Below the pieces are notes generated by a model. It ran no database searches, was not told the origin of the DNA, and worked only from the letters and a program-made list of their open reading frames with translations. This document shows positions 14,701 to 25,628 of a DNA stretch of 64,000 nucleotides, piece after piece. A program made the translations under genes and the position numbers. The stretch comes from Lineus longissimus (lineage: Eukaryota > Nemertea > Pilidiophora > Heteronemertea > Lineidae): NCBI RefSeq assembly GCF_910592395.1, contig NC_088326.1, forward strand, positions 8,995,001-9,059,000. Direction: 5' to 3'. Position 1 is the stretch's first letter; every line of letters starts with the position of its first letter.

Positions 14701-17700
14701 GATGGGTAGTCCGATTGGTTTCATATTTCTGTGGGAGTGGGGTGTGGTGGCTGGGTTTGTGAAGGTGCCTAGCAGTTTTTGACCCAATTCAATGTTCAGT
14801 ATGGGCACAAGGCTGTATTTCGCATGCCGGATTGTAACTACTGTACTGATTGAGTCAGAATTTTCGTTGGCACAATGGTGGGATGGGGTGTGGGATGTGC
14901 CTTTTGTTGAAGAGATGCCCTATTGTTTTTTTTCTTCAGAATTTACTTGACAGTGATATTTCTCCCGTGGCTCTGGTGTGATCTGACAGTAATAACTTTA
15001 GTAGAAATCGGACGTTTTTAAAATCTGTATTTGCCACTGGCTTCGCGTTGCCTCTGGTTAGAATTGGCATGGTCTGCAGTACGCATGCACAATGCATTTC
15101 ATCAAAGGTGATTGATGGACTGTGACGCTTTCATACTAGTAGTTGATCTAACTTTTTTGCACTTGGCCATTCTGCGTATTATCAATATTCAATTCATTTG
15201 CATGGTAAAAGAAAAATCATGGAATGACCTCGGCTTATGTAGGCCTACACGTCGACCTCCATTATGTACGATACAGAGAAGTGTGATTACTGCGCAGATC
15301 ACCTGATATGTCTGCGTCAAGCCAAGTTGGTTGATATTATAAGTGTAGGCCGACAGTCCGAGTGTACATCAAGCTCCAATTGTCCATTGTTTTGACTAGG
15401 CCGGCCTGACGACTAAACCCTATTGTGTAAGTCGAAATCACTTATGATGACTCATCTTTGATCGAATGTTTCATAAATGCGTCTCGTAATCTAGATCTGC
15501 ATGTACATGCAATCTGGAACCTACGTGTAGGCCTCGAGTAAACATTATTTGTTCGTAAAAATGCCTGAAAATATATTGGTTGGGCTGATTACTGAGTACT
15601 GCATGGCTATATATAACATACTAAAGTTTTCAAGAAAACCTTTTTAAACAGACTCAACCACTACATTCTGTTACCCTAAACTTCTATTCAGTCAACCCAA
15701 CTCCCTGGGTTACAGAGTAAAACTTTCCTTGTGCTCCACATCACGTTGGTAGGGGTTGAACTACCACGGTAACCACCTCTGGTGGTTGTGTCACTAGGGT
15801 TCCCAGCTCCTCGTCAGAGCAAACCCCATGCATAGCAACCTGCAGCTCATCGTTTGACCTGATGCAGTCTCTGCACACACCCGTTACTCCCTCAGCCGGA
15901 AACTAACTGCCATTGACCAGGTTCTGGTGCGGTGGCAGCAGTATCCTCAGAGACAATGTGCCCTGTTTGTCAATAACACACCAACAATAGCTGCACACAA
16001 TAGCCTGACCTGCTTCTCAGTCTCTCAGAATGCCGTGTGCACCCTCGAGCGTGGTGAGAACTGTAGAATACTGTATTTTACGATGTTTGGCCTTTGGGTA
16101 ACAATGTCGAATTCCCTGCAAAAGCCAGCTGACCTGGTCTCTTCATCCCCTCCTCCTCTTCACCGGGTAAGATCAGCAATGTATGACCACTCTGGATCTT
16201 TGGCCCTTGTTCCTGGTGTGATATCATGAAGACTTTCTCTTCTTACTCTCTCTTATCCACAGTGTATCCTCAGTATTGAGGACAAAGTCCCCCCCAAAAA
16301 TGTTCTAAAGCAAATTATTCTGGTGACTCACCCTGAAACCATTGGATGAGAAAGGAGTGTTACTGCACTGTTTCTCCTTTTAATATGTTTTGAAAGACAA
16401 CATGGCCAGAATGATAATGGGTAACTTAGGTAAATCCTGGCATCAAACTCGCTGTAGGGTATTCTGTTTGGTGAGAAAAAGTGATGGCAGACATATCATT
16501 CGTAGTAAAAATAAACAGAACAAATTTCTTAGTTGAAATTATAACTTTTTGGTGCTGTAAATATACTACATTCAAATTTGAGTTTTCATCCAGTTGTGTC
16601 TCCTTCACCAGTGTCCAAAGAATTTATGTTTCATAAAAATCAATCGTATAAGAATGTCCCCAGTGTTTTCAGTTGGTCAAAAGATTGTATCCTCAGACAG
16701 TTGTTAGTCTGAGAAGGTGCAGCGTGAGGAAGCTGGAAACTTTGCACAGACAATGACAACCTTTACGGAATAAGGAAGTGTCTTTGTCAGCAGAGGTTAG
16801 CTAAAGACCTTGTCATTGTGCGCACACGACAATGTAACCTAGCCTGACCCAGAATCCTCTACCAGCACTCGCAACAAGTGGCCAGCCCCAGTTGCATGAC
16901 TTCTCATGTCTCTTCTGAATTTGTAATTTGTTTCTTTGACGAGGAAAATTAGTGATGTGATTGCAGGGCTGTGGTTTACCTTGGAGACGTATTGTGTCAC
17001 AAATTGCTATGGCCTTCTTGAGGAGACAATGAAGGGTGTGTGACCTGGGGTGTGAACTGGCCCAGGTGAGCCTGGTGCCCCATTCATGGAGGTTGATATA
17101 ATCTGGAGATGAAAAGAACAATAAATTGGCAGCAATGTGTGGGTTAGTTTAGTTAGAAACTGCCATCTAACCAAGTTTATACATGTATCATGATTATACA
17201 GGTAAAGAAAGCTAATTTGGTTTGGAAGTAAAATTTAAAAAATTTCTCCATATTTTCTCAAGTTTTGGGTCTTTATTGTTTCGTATTAATAAGAAGTTGG
17301 GTCTTTTTTAGGCATTGTGAGAGAAAACAGTAGATATAAAGAAATTATTGTACAGTTTGTTGTCTTTAATTTTCAGCATTCTAAACTATTTCAGAACTTT
17401 CCAGTAGAGGTTTAAAACTTTGTGAAGTGAGGTGTCAGTGACCAGTCACAGCAAAACCGGGCACACTTAGCACAGAATGACACCAGGAGATAGGGAAGAA
17501 ATTGATCGACTCAGATTTCACAAAAGATAGACGACATTGAAATGAGCAACCAGTCTGTCTCAACGTGCCAAGCTCTGAGCAACATGTGTCCGGATTTGCT
17601 GTGTTTCCATTTGTGTTTACTGTGATGAAACCAAGAGATGATGTATGACTTTTGAAGCCCTGATTTATTCATTCCACCTTTTTGTACAAAAATAACGAGT

Positions 17701-18219
17701 AGTCTTTTTATGCCTTTTCTCACCACATATTTCAATCTCCTATTTTTCAGAACTCAGTTGAAACTAGAAGGATTAGAAGATTCTTGTGTTCTTGATGACG
17801 ACACCGATGACTCGCTGATGGAAAAACATGGCTGCCCAGCATACGTTTCGCCAGAAATACTCAACACGAACGAATGCTACTCGGGAAAAGCTGCTGATAT
17901 CTGGAGTCTGGGTGTGATGTTATATACCATGTTAGTTGGACGCTACCCGTTCCATGATACGGAGCCTGGCGCCCTCTTTACAAAAATCCGACGTGGGCAT
18001 TACACGATACCAGATACCATATCATCAAGAGCGAAATGTTTAATTCGTAGTTTATTACGCCGAGACCCACAAGAGCGGTTGTCTGGCAATGAGATTTTAC
18101 GACATCCTTGGTTCAGTAGTCGGTTTCCCTGCCGTGGACCGCTGCGAACGGATTCAAAAGACTGCGACCAGACGGTGCCGGACGTTTTTGGAATTGATGA
18201 CTCGTCATTCTTCCTTTAG
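2450..18219 (+). CDS. TRIB (TRIB1/TRIB2-like): Tribbles homolog pseudokinase, 3 exons, 338 aa
   Basis: Exons are 2450-2704, 10563-10855 and 17751-18219; the lengths add to 1017 nt with phases 0 and 2 and clean GT-AG borders. Tribbles proteins are kinase-like adaptors that bring substrates such as C/EBP-type factors to the COP1 ubiquitin ligase and bind MEK1. The sequence shows the family marks. The glycine loop is degenerate (about 60-72). The VAIK lysine survives as VCK (K85). HRD is LRD (168-170). The DFG position reads LEG within KLEGLED (187-193). The lobe contains [14 protein letters not shown], the MEK-binding motif ILRHPWF is at 298-304 and the COP1-binding motif DQTVPD at 322-327. The length matches the family (human TRIB2 343 aa). 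The start is the first ATG after an in-frame TAA at 2441. Very confident on family; the paralogue is not assigned. Confidence 0.96.
2756..2920. mobile_element. Foldback (TIR) element, 165 bp
   Basis: The left end GGGAAAGGTCATGAAA and the right end, read on the other strand as GGAAAAGGCCATGAAA, form imperfect inverted arms of about 40 bp. The interior repeats GGGCGCCC several times in both orientations. No target duplication was resolved. Confidence 0.7.
3222..3602. mobile_element. MITE family A, copy 1 (381 bp)
   Basis: Bounded by inverted ends AATGAGGAACCGG and CCGGTTCCTCATT, with no open frame of note. A second copy at 23436-23817 is nearly identical along its whole length. The interior is CpG-rich. 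I could not see a convincing target duplication. Confidence 0.85.
6002..6905. repeat. ~303-bp tandem repeat, 3 units
   Basis: Units begin near 6002, 6305 and 6609 with TGGCACGTTT. Each carries CCACCAGGGGGCC, TCTCGCTTATTA, a block ending GCAAGGATACATCA, and CGCAGAGGTCAAATGGCG. A shortened relative follows to about 7330 (GTCACTGAGGTCAAAG). The divergence between units suggests an old dispersed element with internal tandem units. Confidence 0.8.
7040..7110 (+). repeat. tRNA-like 3' half, probable SINE
   Basis: GTCGTGAGTTCAAACCCCGG resembles a tRNA T-arm with a pol III B box, followed by an A/T-rich tail. No matching acceptor stem or anticodon arm is visible, so this is not a functional tRNA. 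Confidence 0.4.
7613..7646. mobile_element. 34-bp perfect palindrome with 7-bp target duplication
   Basis: CATGGAGGTATAAATAA is followed at once by its reverse complement. It is flanked by direct repeats ATCCCAT at 7606-7612 and 7647-7653. The end sequence CATGGAGGTAT is shared with the 764-bp element at 33298-34061, which also has a 7-bp duplication. Confidence 0.8.
8804..9030. mobile_element. Foldback family B, copy 1 (227 bp)
   Basis: A near-perfect inverted repeat with arms of about 95-100 bp and a loop near 8901-8930. The outer ends are TATGTGACT and AGTCACATA. A second copy lies at 25406-25628. Too short to code; it could be a MITE and would form a long hairpin if transcribed within the Tribbles intron. 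Confidence 0.9.
10563..10855 (+). CDS. Tribbles exon 2 (residues 86-183)
   Basis: The acceptor is TTCCAG|GTG and the donor AG|GTAGGT. Encodes the rest of the N-lobe, the hinge ([19 protein letters not shown]) and the pseudo-catalytic loop [11 protein letters not shown]. It ends inside an arginine codon (phase 2). Confidence 0.95.
10856..17750 (+). other. Tribbles intron 2, 6.9 kb
   Basis: Only one element is clearly recognised, a pogo-like MITE at 12497-12690. The rest is AT-leaning unique-looking sequence in which I see no exon, RNA gene or tandem array. Confidence 0.6.
12497..12690. mobile_element. Pogo/Tc1-like MITE, copy 1
   Basis: The ends are TA-CAGTAGAACCTC and GAGGCTCTACTG-TA, i.e. 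CAGT termini next to a TA target. The interior carries several inverted AGAGAGGT / ACCTCTCT motifs. CAGT ends with TA targets are typical of the Tc1/mariner/pogo group; the assignment is by ends only. Confidence 0.75.
17751..18219 (+). CDS. Tribbles exon 3 (residues 184-338, stop TAG)
   Basis: The acceptor is TTTTTCAG|A. Encodes the C-lobe from the degenerate DFG site on, then the C-tail with MEK-binding and COP1-binding motifs, and stops at TAG 18217-18219. Confidence 0.96.
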
Positions 18220-19273
18220 CATAGAGATGTTTTAGCAAGTTGTAGAATTGATTTCATCTCTATTTAGTTTACCAGAATCGCCCAGATATAAAATGCAATG
18301 GGCGACGTTTAAAGTTGGTGTCAACACCAGTGTTCATTTTGTAAAAATGTTCACAGACGCCGATGCTGACATTAACTTTAAAGCCACCCGATGTTGTCTT
18401 AGAGAAAACTATTGATAACCTGAGCGACTTTGACAAACTTTGGCGAAATATCGAGTTATTTAAATTGTTATCGGTCTTGAATTTGCCATGCGCTGTTTGG
18501 GGAAATATTGCGATTGGTCAAGAAACGTAGACTCAAGCTGTCTTACTTAGCCACAGACCACTAACTTCCATCTGCTTCACACTATATTCCGGGTGTAGTT
18601 TTTTGTGAATAATATGTGCAAGTGTTCTACTCACATGAAATTGTTGGAAAATTGCGAAAAACTTGGGCAAGCATTGTTACATCAATTCAGAGCGGAACTT
18701 GGACCATCGGATTGAAAAGTCGCTCCTCAAAAATTCCTTTTCAGTGAATGGTTTATCCAAGACAAAGATCCAGAGAACTCTATCTTCACTTCAGTAGTGT
18801 TTATTGTTATTGTTGGTTGTTGATAAAATTACAAGTGTGGCACTGCAAACCAGACGTTGTGCGTGGTACCGCTGTTGGCCACCAGGGGGCATTGCCAGGT
18901 ATCGGAGAGTGCACTTGCTCTATATTAGAGATGATACTTTGTATCCTTGTACCAAGCTTTGTGTGAATATTGTCAATATGAAATATCCCCTTCCTTCTCC
19001 TGAAAAGTTGACCGCACTCTGCCTAAAAATAGCAAATTTTGACAACTCAGAATTATCTTTTAGTCAGAGTGTGGGCTAACTTTACCCTGATTCATGTACA
19101 TTATGATTGTTATTCTGTCTTCATCTCATGTTGTACAATCGAAAATGGCAAAAGGCTGCAGGAATGAAGGACTTTATTGTCAGAAGTTGGTAGTACCGCT
19201 AATAGTTTGCCATCCAATACAATACAGAACCTTCTGTGTAGTGGACCACTAAACTTAACTGCCACCTACCGGT

Positions 19274-19279
19274 AATAAA
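19274..19279 (+). terminator. Candidate poly(A) signal for Tribbles
   Basis: AATAAA about 1.06 kb after the stop codon on the coding strand. It is a canonical hexamer in a plausible position; no transcript evidence is available. Confidence 0.3.
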
Positions 19280-22200
19280 GTCCTTCGTTGATTTTAGGAA
19301 AAAATTTTGCATGTGCTCTGACATCTGTAGCATAACATGATGGTTTCTGACTTGAAGTTCTAGTAGTGTGTACTACATGTACATTGATTTGTAGTAGTTG
19401 CATGCACTGCAGCGCATTCTTGCATGTGCTAATGACTGTGTGGTACAGATGCTTTAGGAAATGTACAATACAAGTTGCCAAAGAAGCCATGAGTCTCCAC
19501 ACTTGGGCAGGAAGACTTATGTGTTGTGTCAAGAGCATTCTCTGGAGTTTGATGAGGTCTGCATGCATGTACTTGATTGACACTCTTAACATGACAAACT
19601 TCTGTGGGGTATTATGCATATTTTACTATGAAATTTGAAACCGGAGCACCTTTTTCTCCTCTTGCAAGTCAAGAGTTTAAAGTCAAGAGTTTAAAGGCCT
19701 ACGCTGTTAAAAATTTTGAATTTGTAATTGAATTTAAAAATGTCCAGTTGCGAAAATACATGTTGAATATAATTTTCAACATTGCCATTGTGTTAACTGA
19801 TATACAAATACTATGAATACCAAGTTTAAACAAATTTGTATTCATAATAACTGCACTACGGCATTGTGTATTAGTGGATTTCTATTTAACTGGACCACAA
19901 GTAATTATGAACAGTGTACCCCTTTAACAATGGATGACATACGCCTAGGCCAACCCAAAAAACTAAAATCACCTTCTCATCCCCGCCTGTCCTGATTTTG
20001 GGCGCTGTCGAAAATATTTTTCTTTTCTTCTTCTACATTGTGCCATCACTCTTTGACATTTTACATTAGACCACATGTTGCAGAGAATTGGTGATGGCAC
20101 TTTCCCTACAAAAATATGAAATTTGAAGTTGTTTATTTTTTGTCTCATCCCCCTCTTCCAACTGGAGTGGTATACATGTAATTTCCAAATGAATCGCCTC
20201 ATCATTTGCCGAGATGCAACAGGCTATTCCCAACACCTCGCGTGATGTCTTGAGGCACATTTTGGTTTCCTTGGCAACGAAACGACGGAGTCGGTCTTTT
20301 GCGTCATGCAGATTAATGATGTGGTGAGGGAATGAATCACAGAAGTGTTAACGTCATCTTATTAACCACTTCTTGAGTTACTGTGCGCTGGTTGGTTGCA
20401 CTTTTACAGTACTCCCGGAAAATTATTGACTCGAATCATCGCGCTTGTGAATCGAGGCTGCTTGGATGCCTCAGAAGTGGCAGACAAGCATTCTCACTAT
20501 GTACACTTTTGGATGTATGTGCAGTGTGGTCTCTTTAAATATCAACTATCACCGCTTCCCCTACCACTCAATCCAAGGTTAATCCCTTCATGTACTTGTG
20601 TTGTGTCTTGTTTATTATTTGGTTGTCTGCCGACTTTTGAGGGAATGGTCTTTTTGGGAGGCGGAAATTGACCCAAAATGACTATGGTATCACAGGATTT
20701 GAGATGGAGGGAAAAAATGGGGTTGGAGATGCTATCAGAAAACAGGCAAAATATGACTAACAGAAAGCGTGATTTCCCTTGAATATTCTGATCGGGATGG
20801 CTGATTTAAACTCAAACTAGCCCCTGCAGATTATTTGGAGCAGAGTTTTCTCAAAAAGCAAAATTTCTTGAGACCAAATTTCATTTTCCGAGCAGAAATG
20901 TCCATTTTTGCCCCCCCCCCAAAAAACTACTTGCGTACATATATTTGGAAGAAAGTTACTGTCAACAAGTGCATGAATTGCTATTGGGAATCGGAATTGG
21001 CTTTTTTGTGTTTTTGTTCGGGTGTTTTGTAATTTGTTTGAGTATGTCTGTCCCTTCATTGAATGGTTTTGGTGTTCGTGAAAGGTAGAGGCCCTGTTGT
21101 GTCAAAAGTTCAAAATGCTGAACAATTTCAAGCCTGTACATGTATGTTGCATGTTAGTACTTGTAGTGTGAGAAGAGCAGCCGTGATTGATAATTATGGG
21201 TAAGTCCAGGAATCCTCCTTTGAAGAATGTCTTTGGTAATTAGTGTAATATCTTGTGCCCAGATGGCAGCACCTCCTGGTCTAATGCAGTTTATGGAGAA
21301 ATTGTTGAGGGGGGTTATTTTATATGAAATGCTGTTTTTCTTTGAAACAAAGGTTTCAAAACAAAAAGGGAAAATGTTTGGGTCATATTCTAGACTTTGG
21401 CGTTTCCAAGTTTGCTGCTCATGCTGGCTCGCAGGCCTATGAATCATGACTCGACTGGACTGGTACATCTGTCTAAGTGCAGCAAGACAATTCAAAGAGA
21501 AAGAGAGAATTCATGCACCAACTGAAATCTGAAAGTAACGTTTTCATGAAAAAGTTTAGTGGAGCAAATCTGATGTTTACTGTTGTTGTTTGTTCAAGTC
21601 AAATATCCAGTATGGAGCCTTGTGCATTGCATCAAGTCTGTTTATTACAGAAATCCGTAGACATTTTACTGGCAAAGGCCACTTTTTTACCTCTTAGGGT
21701 AAAGTACGGGTAATTTAGAATTTCAACAAAGTATAAAAAGTTCAGGATGAACGTCCTGCAGTAGGAGTTGAACTTCATGTAATTTTCAGGTTTTTAAACC
21801 GATTATTATGAGAACTACTGTAGAAGATTATTTTCTGTGATGTTAAAATAGTTAATTAATTTAGGGAATAAAATTGACACGCGACTTCACAAGTCATTAA
21901 AATAAAAGTCAGTGGAGTTTCTGATAAAGCCAGACACAGTCGTTAACTGTAAATATGTACATTATTGAAAGATATCTATAGTTAAAGCACCAATTCCACA
22001 AAAGCAAGATCTTTTGAGAGAAGTGTTTGCTTTTATTTTGGCCACTTTGACTTAATCTCTAACAAGTTCTTGGTAGGCCTTCTTGTTGTCACAGTCTGTT
22101 GATGGCCATAGATGACCTTGCTGTGGCGAGGTTTGGTTCCCGTCCCTGAACATGGGTGTGGATGGGGGGAGCCCACAGGTCCAAACTCGCCTGAACCAAG

Positions 22201-23141
22201 TGCAGTGAGGTTGAATCTGGTCATAAACCAAACTGAGCTAAAGAACATGGATGACATGAATTACCTTCACACCTTAAGACCCCTTCTCTGCAGGAAATTG
22301 AGAAGTGTCCTATTATACTCGAACTGAAACAAAAATTGCAAAAAGTTTTTAAAAGAAAATTTTATTTGTCGACAAACATGGCTGATGGAGCACTTAATAT
22401 TGCTAATCACCCTTTGAATGCATTTTAAATAAAAAACTGTCTGCAAAATATTTGAAAATAGGGCATTGCTGTATTATGAGTTTGCACAAATTTTGGTACA
22501 TTTTCTAAAAATAAAGTCCACAGGGATACATGCATAGTGAGGACTAAAATGCATCTGGTCTGTATATAATATTCTTGAGAATTGCTGTCTATTAGAGAAA
22601 AATAAAAAAACATTATGAAATAGAACCTGTTGATTTGATTATTGTTTTTTTCTGACTTTGGTTGTGCAAAAAGGAGCACCATCAGTAACTCATAAGTAGC
22701 GTACTTTCATGTGGTCACCTTAGTCACCCGTTGGTAGGCGCTGACGGTATGGTTGTCATGGCTCCTAACACAGCAAGAGAAGGAGTAATGGCCCTGAAGC
22801 CCTTCAACGCCAGCGATTTCTAGGCGACAGGACTCGCTGCAATTGACCACGACAAATCGTCTGTAATGTGGATCACCACAGCAACTTGTTGGATGCAGTC
22901 TTTGGCTGCATCTCGACCCAGACTGAGTTCTCGAGGATTGTTAAGTGTGAAGTGTACTGCTAGCGGACGACACAAGGTTATGACAAGATCATCCAATGTT
23001 TACGTTTTAAATTGACCAATAGTGGGCCTTCCTCATGTGGGGAACTTCAATAATGGCAGACTTTTGGACAGCAGAGCGGGAAGACCACAAATTCAGACCC
23101 GAAGTTGCCTTTGTCCCTTTGACATAAGTTCAAGAGACTAT

Positions 23142-23252
23142 TCAAAGCTGCTGGAAAACACTCTGGGAACTCTGATTTGAAAAATTCGTGAAGCTTTCAG
23201 GGTCCTCGTCAACGAGTTCTGGGAGGAGGTTGTTGAAGTACCCTTGTGCATC
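23142..23252 (-). pseudogene. PIF/Harbinger transposase N-terminal remnant
   Basis: On the minus strand this reads GYFNNLLPELVDEDPESFTN followed by a degenerate FSNQSSQSVFQQL and a stop. The pattern (aromatic-NLL-EL-x-DP-x-F-x-NF-x-F-x-L) is the conserved block just before the catalytic domain of PIF/Harbinger transposases. Only about 36 codons survive, with no DDE core nearby. Recognition is by motif, so moderate confidence. Confidence 0.5.
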
Positions 23253-23435
23253 TTTTCTTCTTAACTATGGGCAAACCCACCTTAACCATCTCCCAGGCTA
23301 AAAGAACCTCCTCTTCTGTGTTGTCTCCTCTTGATAAGGAGAATGGCAGTCCGGGTAACCATATATACTCTTCCCATTGTTCAAAGTGAAATGAAAATCA
23401 CCTGGACTAATCATCGTATTATCAGTAGGCGATGT

Positions 23436-23817
23436 AATGAGGAACCGGCGCGATTTATCCGCCGCGTGGCGCTGCAATCGATCATACCAAAACTCTCCAT
23501 TTCCAATGCATTATCATGTTATTTCTGAGCCCGAAAACGATCGCTTATTTTCGACCGATTTCGGCGACGTTTGCATCTTCCTGTTTTAAATCTATTGAGC
23601 TATCAGTTTCTTAAGATAATTTTGCGGAAAATATGCGGGATGCCAGTTATTGGGCACGTTTTCTGTTGTTGAAATCCTTTGCAAAAATGTACGCAATGGT
23701 TTTCCCGTGATTGACCTCATGCGATGTCAACAGACCAGAAAATGACGTCATGGCGTCAGAAGGTACAATCGATTGTGGCGCCGCCACTGGCATTTATCTT
23801 AACGCCGGTTCCTCATT
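23436..23817. mobile_element. MITE family A, copy 2 (382 bp)
   Basis: Same orientation and ends as the copy at 3222-3602, with a handful of substitutions and one extra T in the CCCGTGATTGACC region. It lies about 180 bp from the Harbinger remnant, which may or may not be related. Confidence 0.87.
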
Positions 23818-24165
23818 GTTTAGTGTGGACACCTTCAGTGGTATGACAAGTTTGTCGTGAGACTCGGCCTAACGAGACAATCGCGTCGTGTCGCTGTGGT
23901 AAGGGCTTTGTAGATCTTGAAGCAGCCGCTTTTTTGCAGTTGACTAAAAATTCTGCTACTTGGCAGTTGTTATGATGGCAGTCTTTTGGAACACGTCATG
24001 TTCAGCTGTTGTTCTATCATCATGATGGTACATAACAAATGATTTGGCTGGAGACTTGCGTGTTATCCCTCTCAACTTACTCTAAGCTCTCAACAATGGG
24101 AGTTTCCTGGAATACATATTTCCGGTTGTGTTTGAGCAGATGACGCTCTTGTTTATATAATATTA

Positions 24166-24345
24166 TACAGTAAAACCTCTATTAAGGACACCCTCGTGAC
24201 TGACAAGTGCTGTCCTTAATAGAGAGGTGTCCTGATTAGAGAGGTCAAGTTGAATGGGAACAACTTATTTTGGACCAAAACTAGTGTCCTTAATGGAGAG
24301 GTTGTCCTTACTAGAGAGGTGTCTGCTAAGGGAGGTTCCACTGTA
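24166..24345. mobile_element. Pogo/Tc1-like MITE, copy 2
   Basis: Ends are TA-CAGTAAAACCTC and GAGGTTCCACTG-TA. The interior matches the copy at 12497-12690 closely, including GTGACTGACAAGTGCTGTCC. Confidence 0.78.
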
Positions 24346-24863
24346 TACTTGATATTCAAAACCAAGGCCAGTGGCGGGACTTGTGGCGAGAGGATGGGAC
24401 TAAGGTATTCATTGCAGTGGGCGTGCCATATGTCAGAGAGGCATTGACAGGGCAACCAGATGGAACAGGGAGTGCTTAGCCTAGTATGTTGGTATGATTG
24501 ATGGGGGAGGCTAGTCAAACAAGGGTGATGAAATGAGCTGACATTCACATGCCCTTGAACACGACGATATATTTCCAGCTGTCATTCAATTTTGTCTACT
24601 GTGCAGACAGAAGCCCCAGCTCTTGTAGGCCTAGGTATCGCCAGTGCCTGGAGCGGTTTATCAGGATAGCTGTTTGGAGGATGGCCAGAGTATCCCAGCG
24701 CTATTTTTAGGGATGACCAGACGTTTACCTGGGCGAAGTCATTTTAAGTTGACCTTGTCTTCAATAACTTAAGTCTTAATGTGAAAATTTTAATGGGATT
24801 AACTGAGAGATAATGCCCTTTAAGGATACTTGATGTAACTGTTAGCAAGAACGCGTGGAACAT

Positions 24864-24997
24864 CTGTTAGGGGACACCTCTCTATTAAGGACACTAGTTT
24901 TGGTACCAAATTGGTTGTTTCCATTCAATTTGATCCCTCTTATCAGGACACCACTTGTCAGTCCGGAGGGTGTCCTTAATAGAGAGGTTCTACTGTA
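24864..24997 (-). mobile_element. Pogo/Tc1-like MITE, copy 3, truncated
   Basis: Inverted relative to the other two copies. The complete end AGAGAGGTTCTACTG-TA is at the right; the left end is degraded around TTAGGGGACACC. It lies about 520 bp from copy 2. Confidence 0.7.
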
Positions 24998-25097
24998 GTC
25001 TATCTGTTCTTGCCGTTGTCGAGCATGCAATCCAGCTGAAAATTATTTTTTGGTGAATGCACAACCAGAGACGTAGAATCCTGGTTACGTCCTGGTC

Positions 25098-25222
25098 AAT
25101 GGGTGATATGAATAAAGACTAGCAAATGCTTTTATCTAAATCTCCATGTACATTTACACTAGGCCTTCCTGTACAAAACCGGAGTAAAAGCATTTGCTAG
25201 TTTTTATTCATATCACCCAATG
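25098..25222. mobile_element. Short inverted-repeat element, ~125 bp
   Basis: The arms GGGTGATATGAATAAA-ACTAGCAAATGC and their complement surround a loop of about 45 bp containing TCCATGTACATTTACACT. Non-coding. Confidence 0.75.
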
Positions 25223-25405
25223 TTTTGGCCAGCATTGACTTCAATGCTTCATGTCATGACACAATTTCCTCTTGGATGTTGGAAAGAAATTGTGGTCAAT
25301 AAAAAGACAACTGGTCTGTCCTAGGCAAGAGAAATCCACGCCACCTGCTGGGATGTCCATCCCCTATTGTATTCAAGGTAAGAAGTACCAAAAGCCACAC
25401 TAAAA

Positions 25406-25628
25406 TGTGACCCGCTCTACCAAAACTAGGCGCTTGTCGCATCTGAACTTGACAGGTTGATACGGACTTGTTGTTCATTTCCCTATTGTAGACCTTTTGT
25501 GAAATGTGATCAAATCAGTTTGTAATAGATTTCACAAAAGGTCTACAATAGGGAAATGAACAACAAGTCTGTATCAACCTGTCGAGTTCAGATTCGACAA
25601 GCGCCTAGTTTTGGTAGAGCGAGTCACA
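25406..25628. mobile_element. Foldback family B, copy 2 (223 bp)
   Basis: Same long hairpin as at 8804-9030, with ends TGTGAC / GTCACA and a few substitutions. The two arms remain almost fully complementary. Confidence 0.9.

Noticed and set aside
22727-22880. Protein-like stretch on the minus strand (HYRRFVVVNCSESCRLEI...)
   Set aside because: Reads plausibly for about 50 codons but has no start, no splice sites I trust and no family I recognise.
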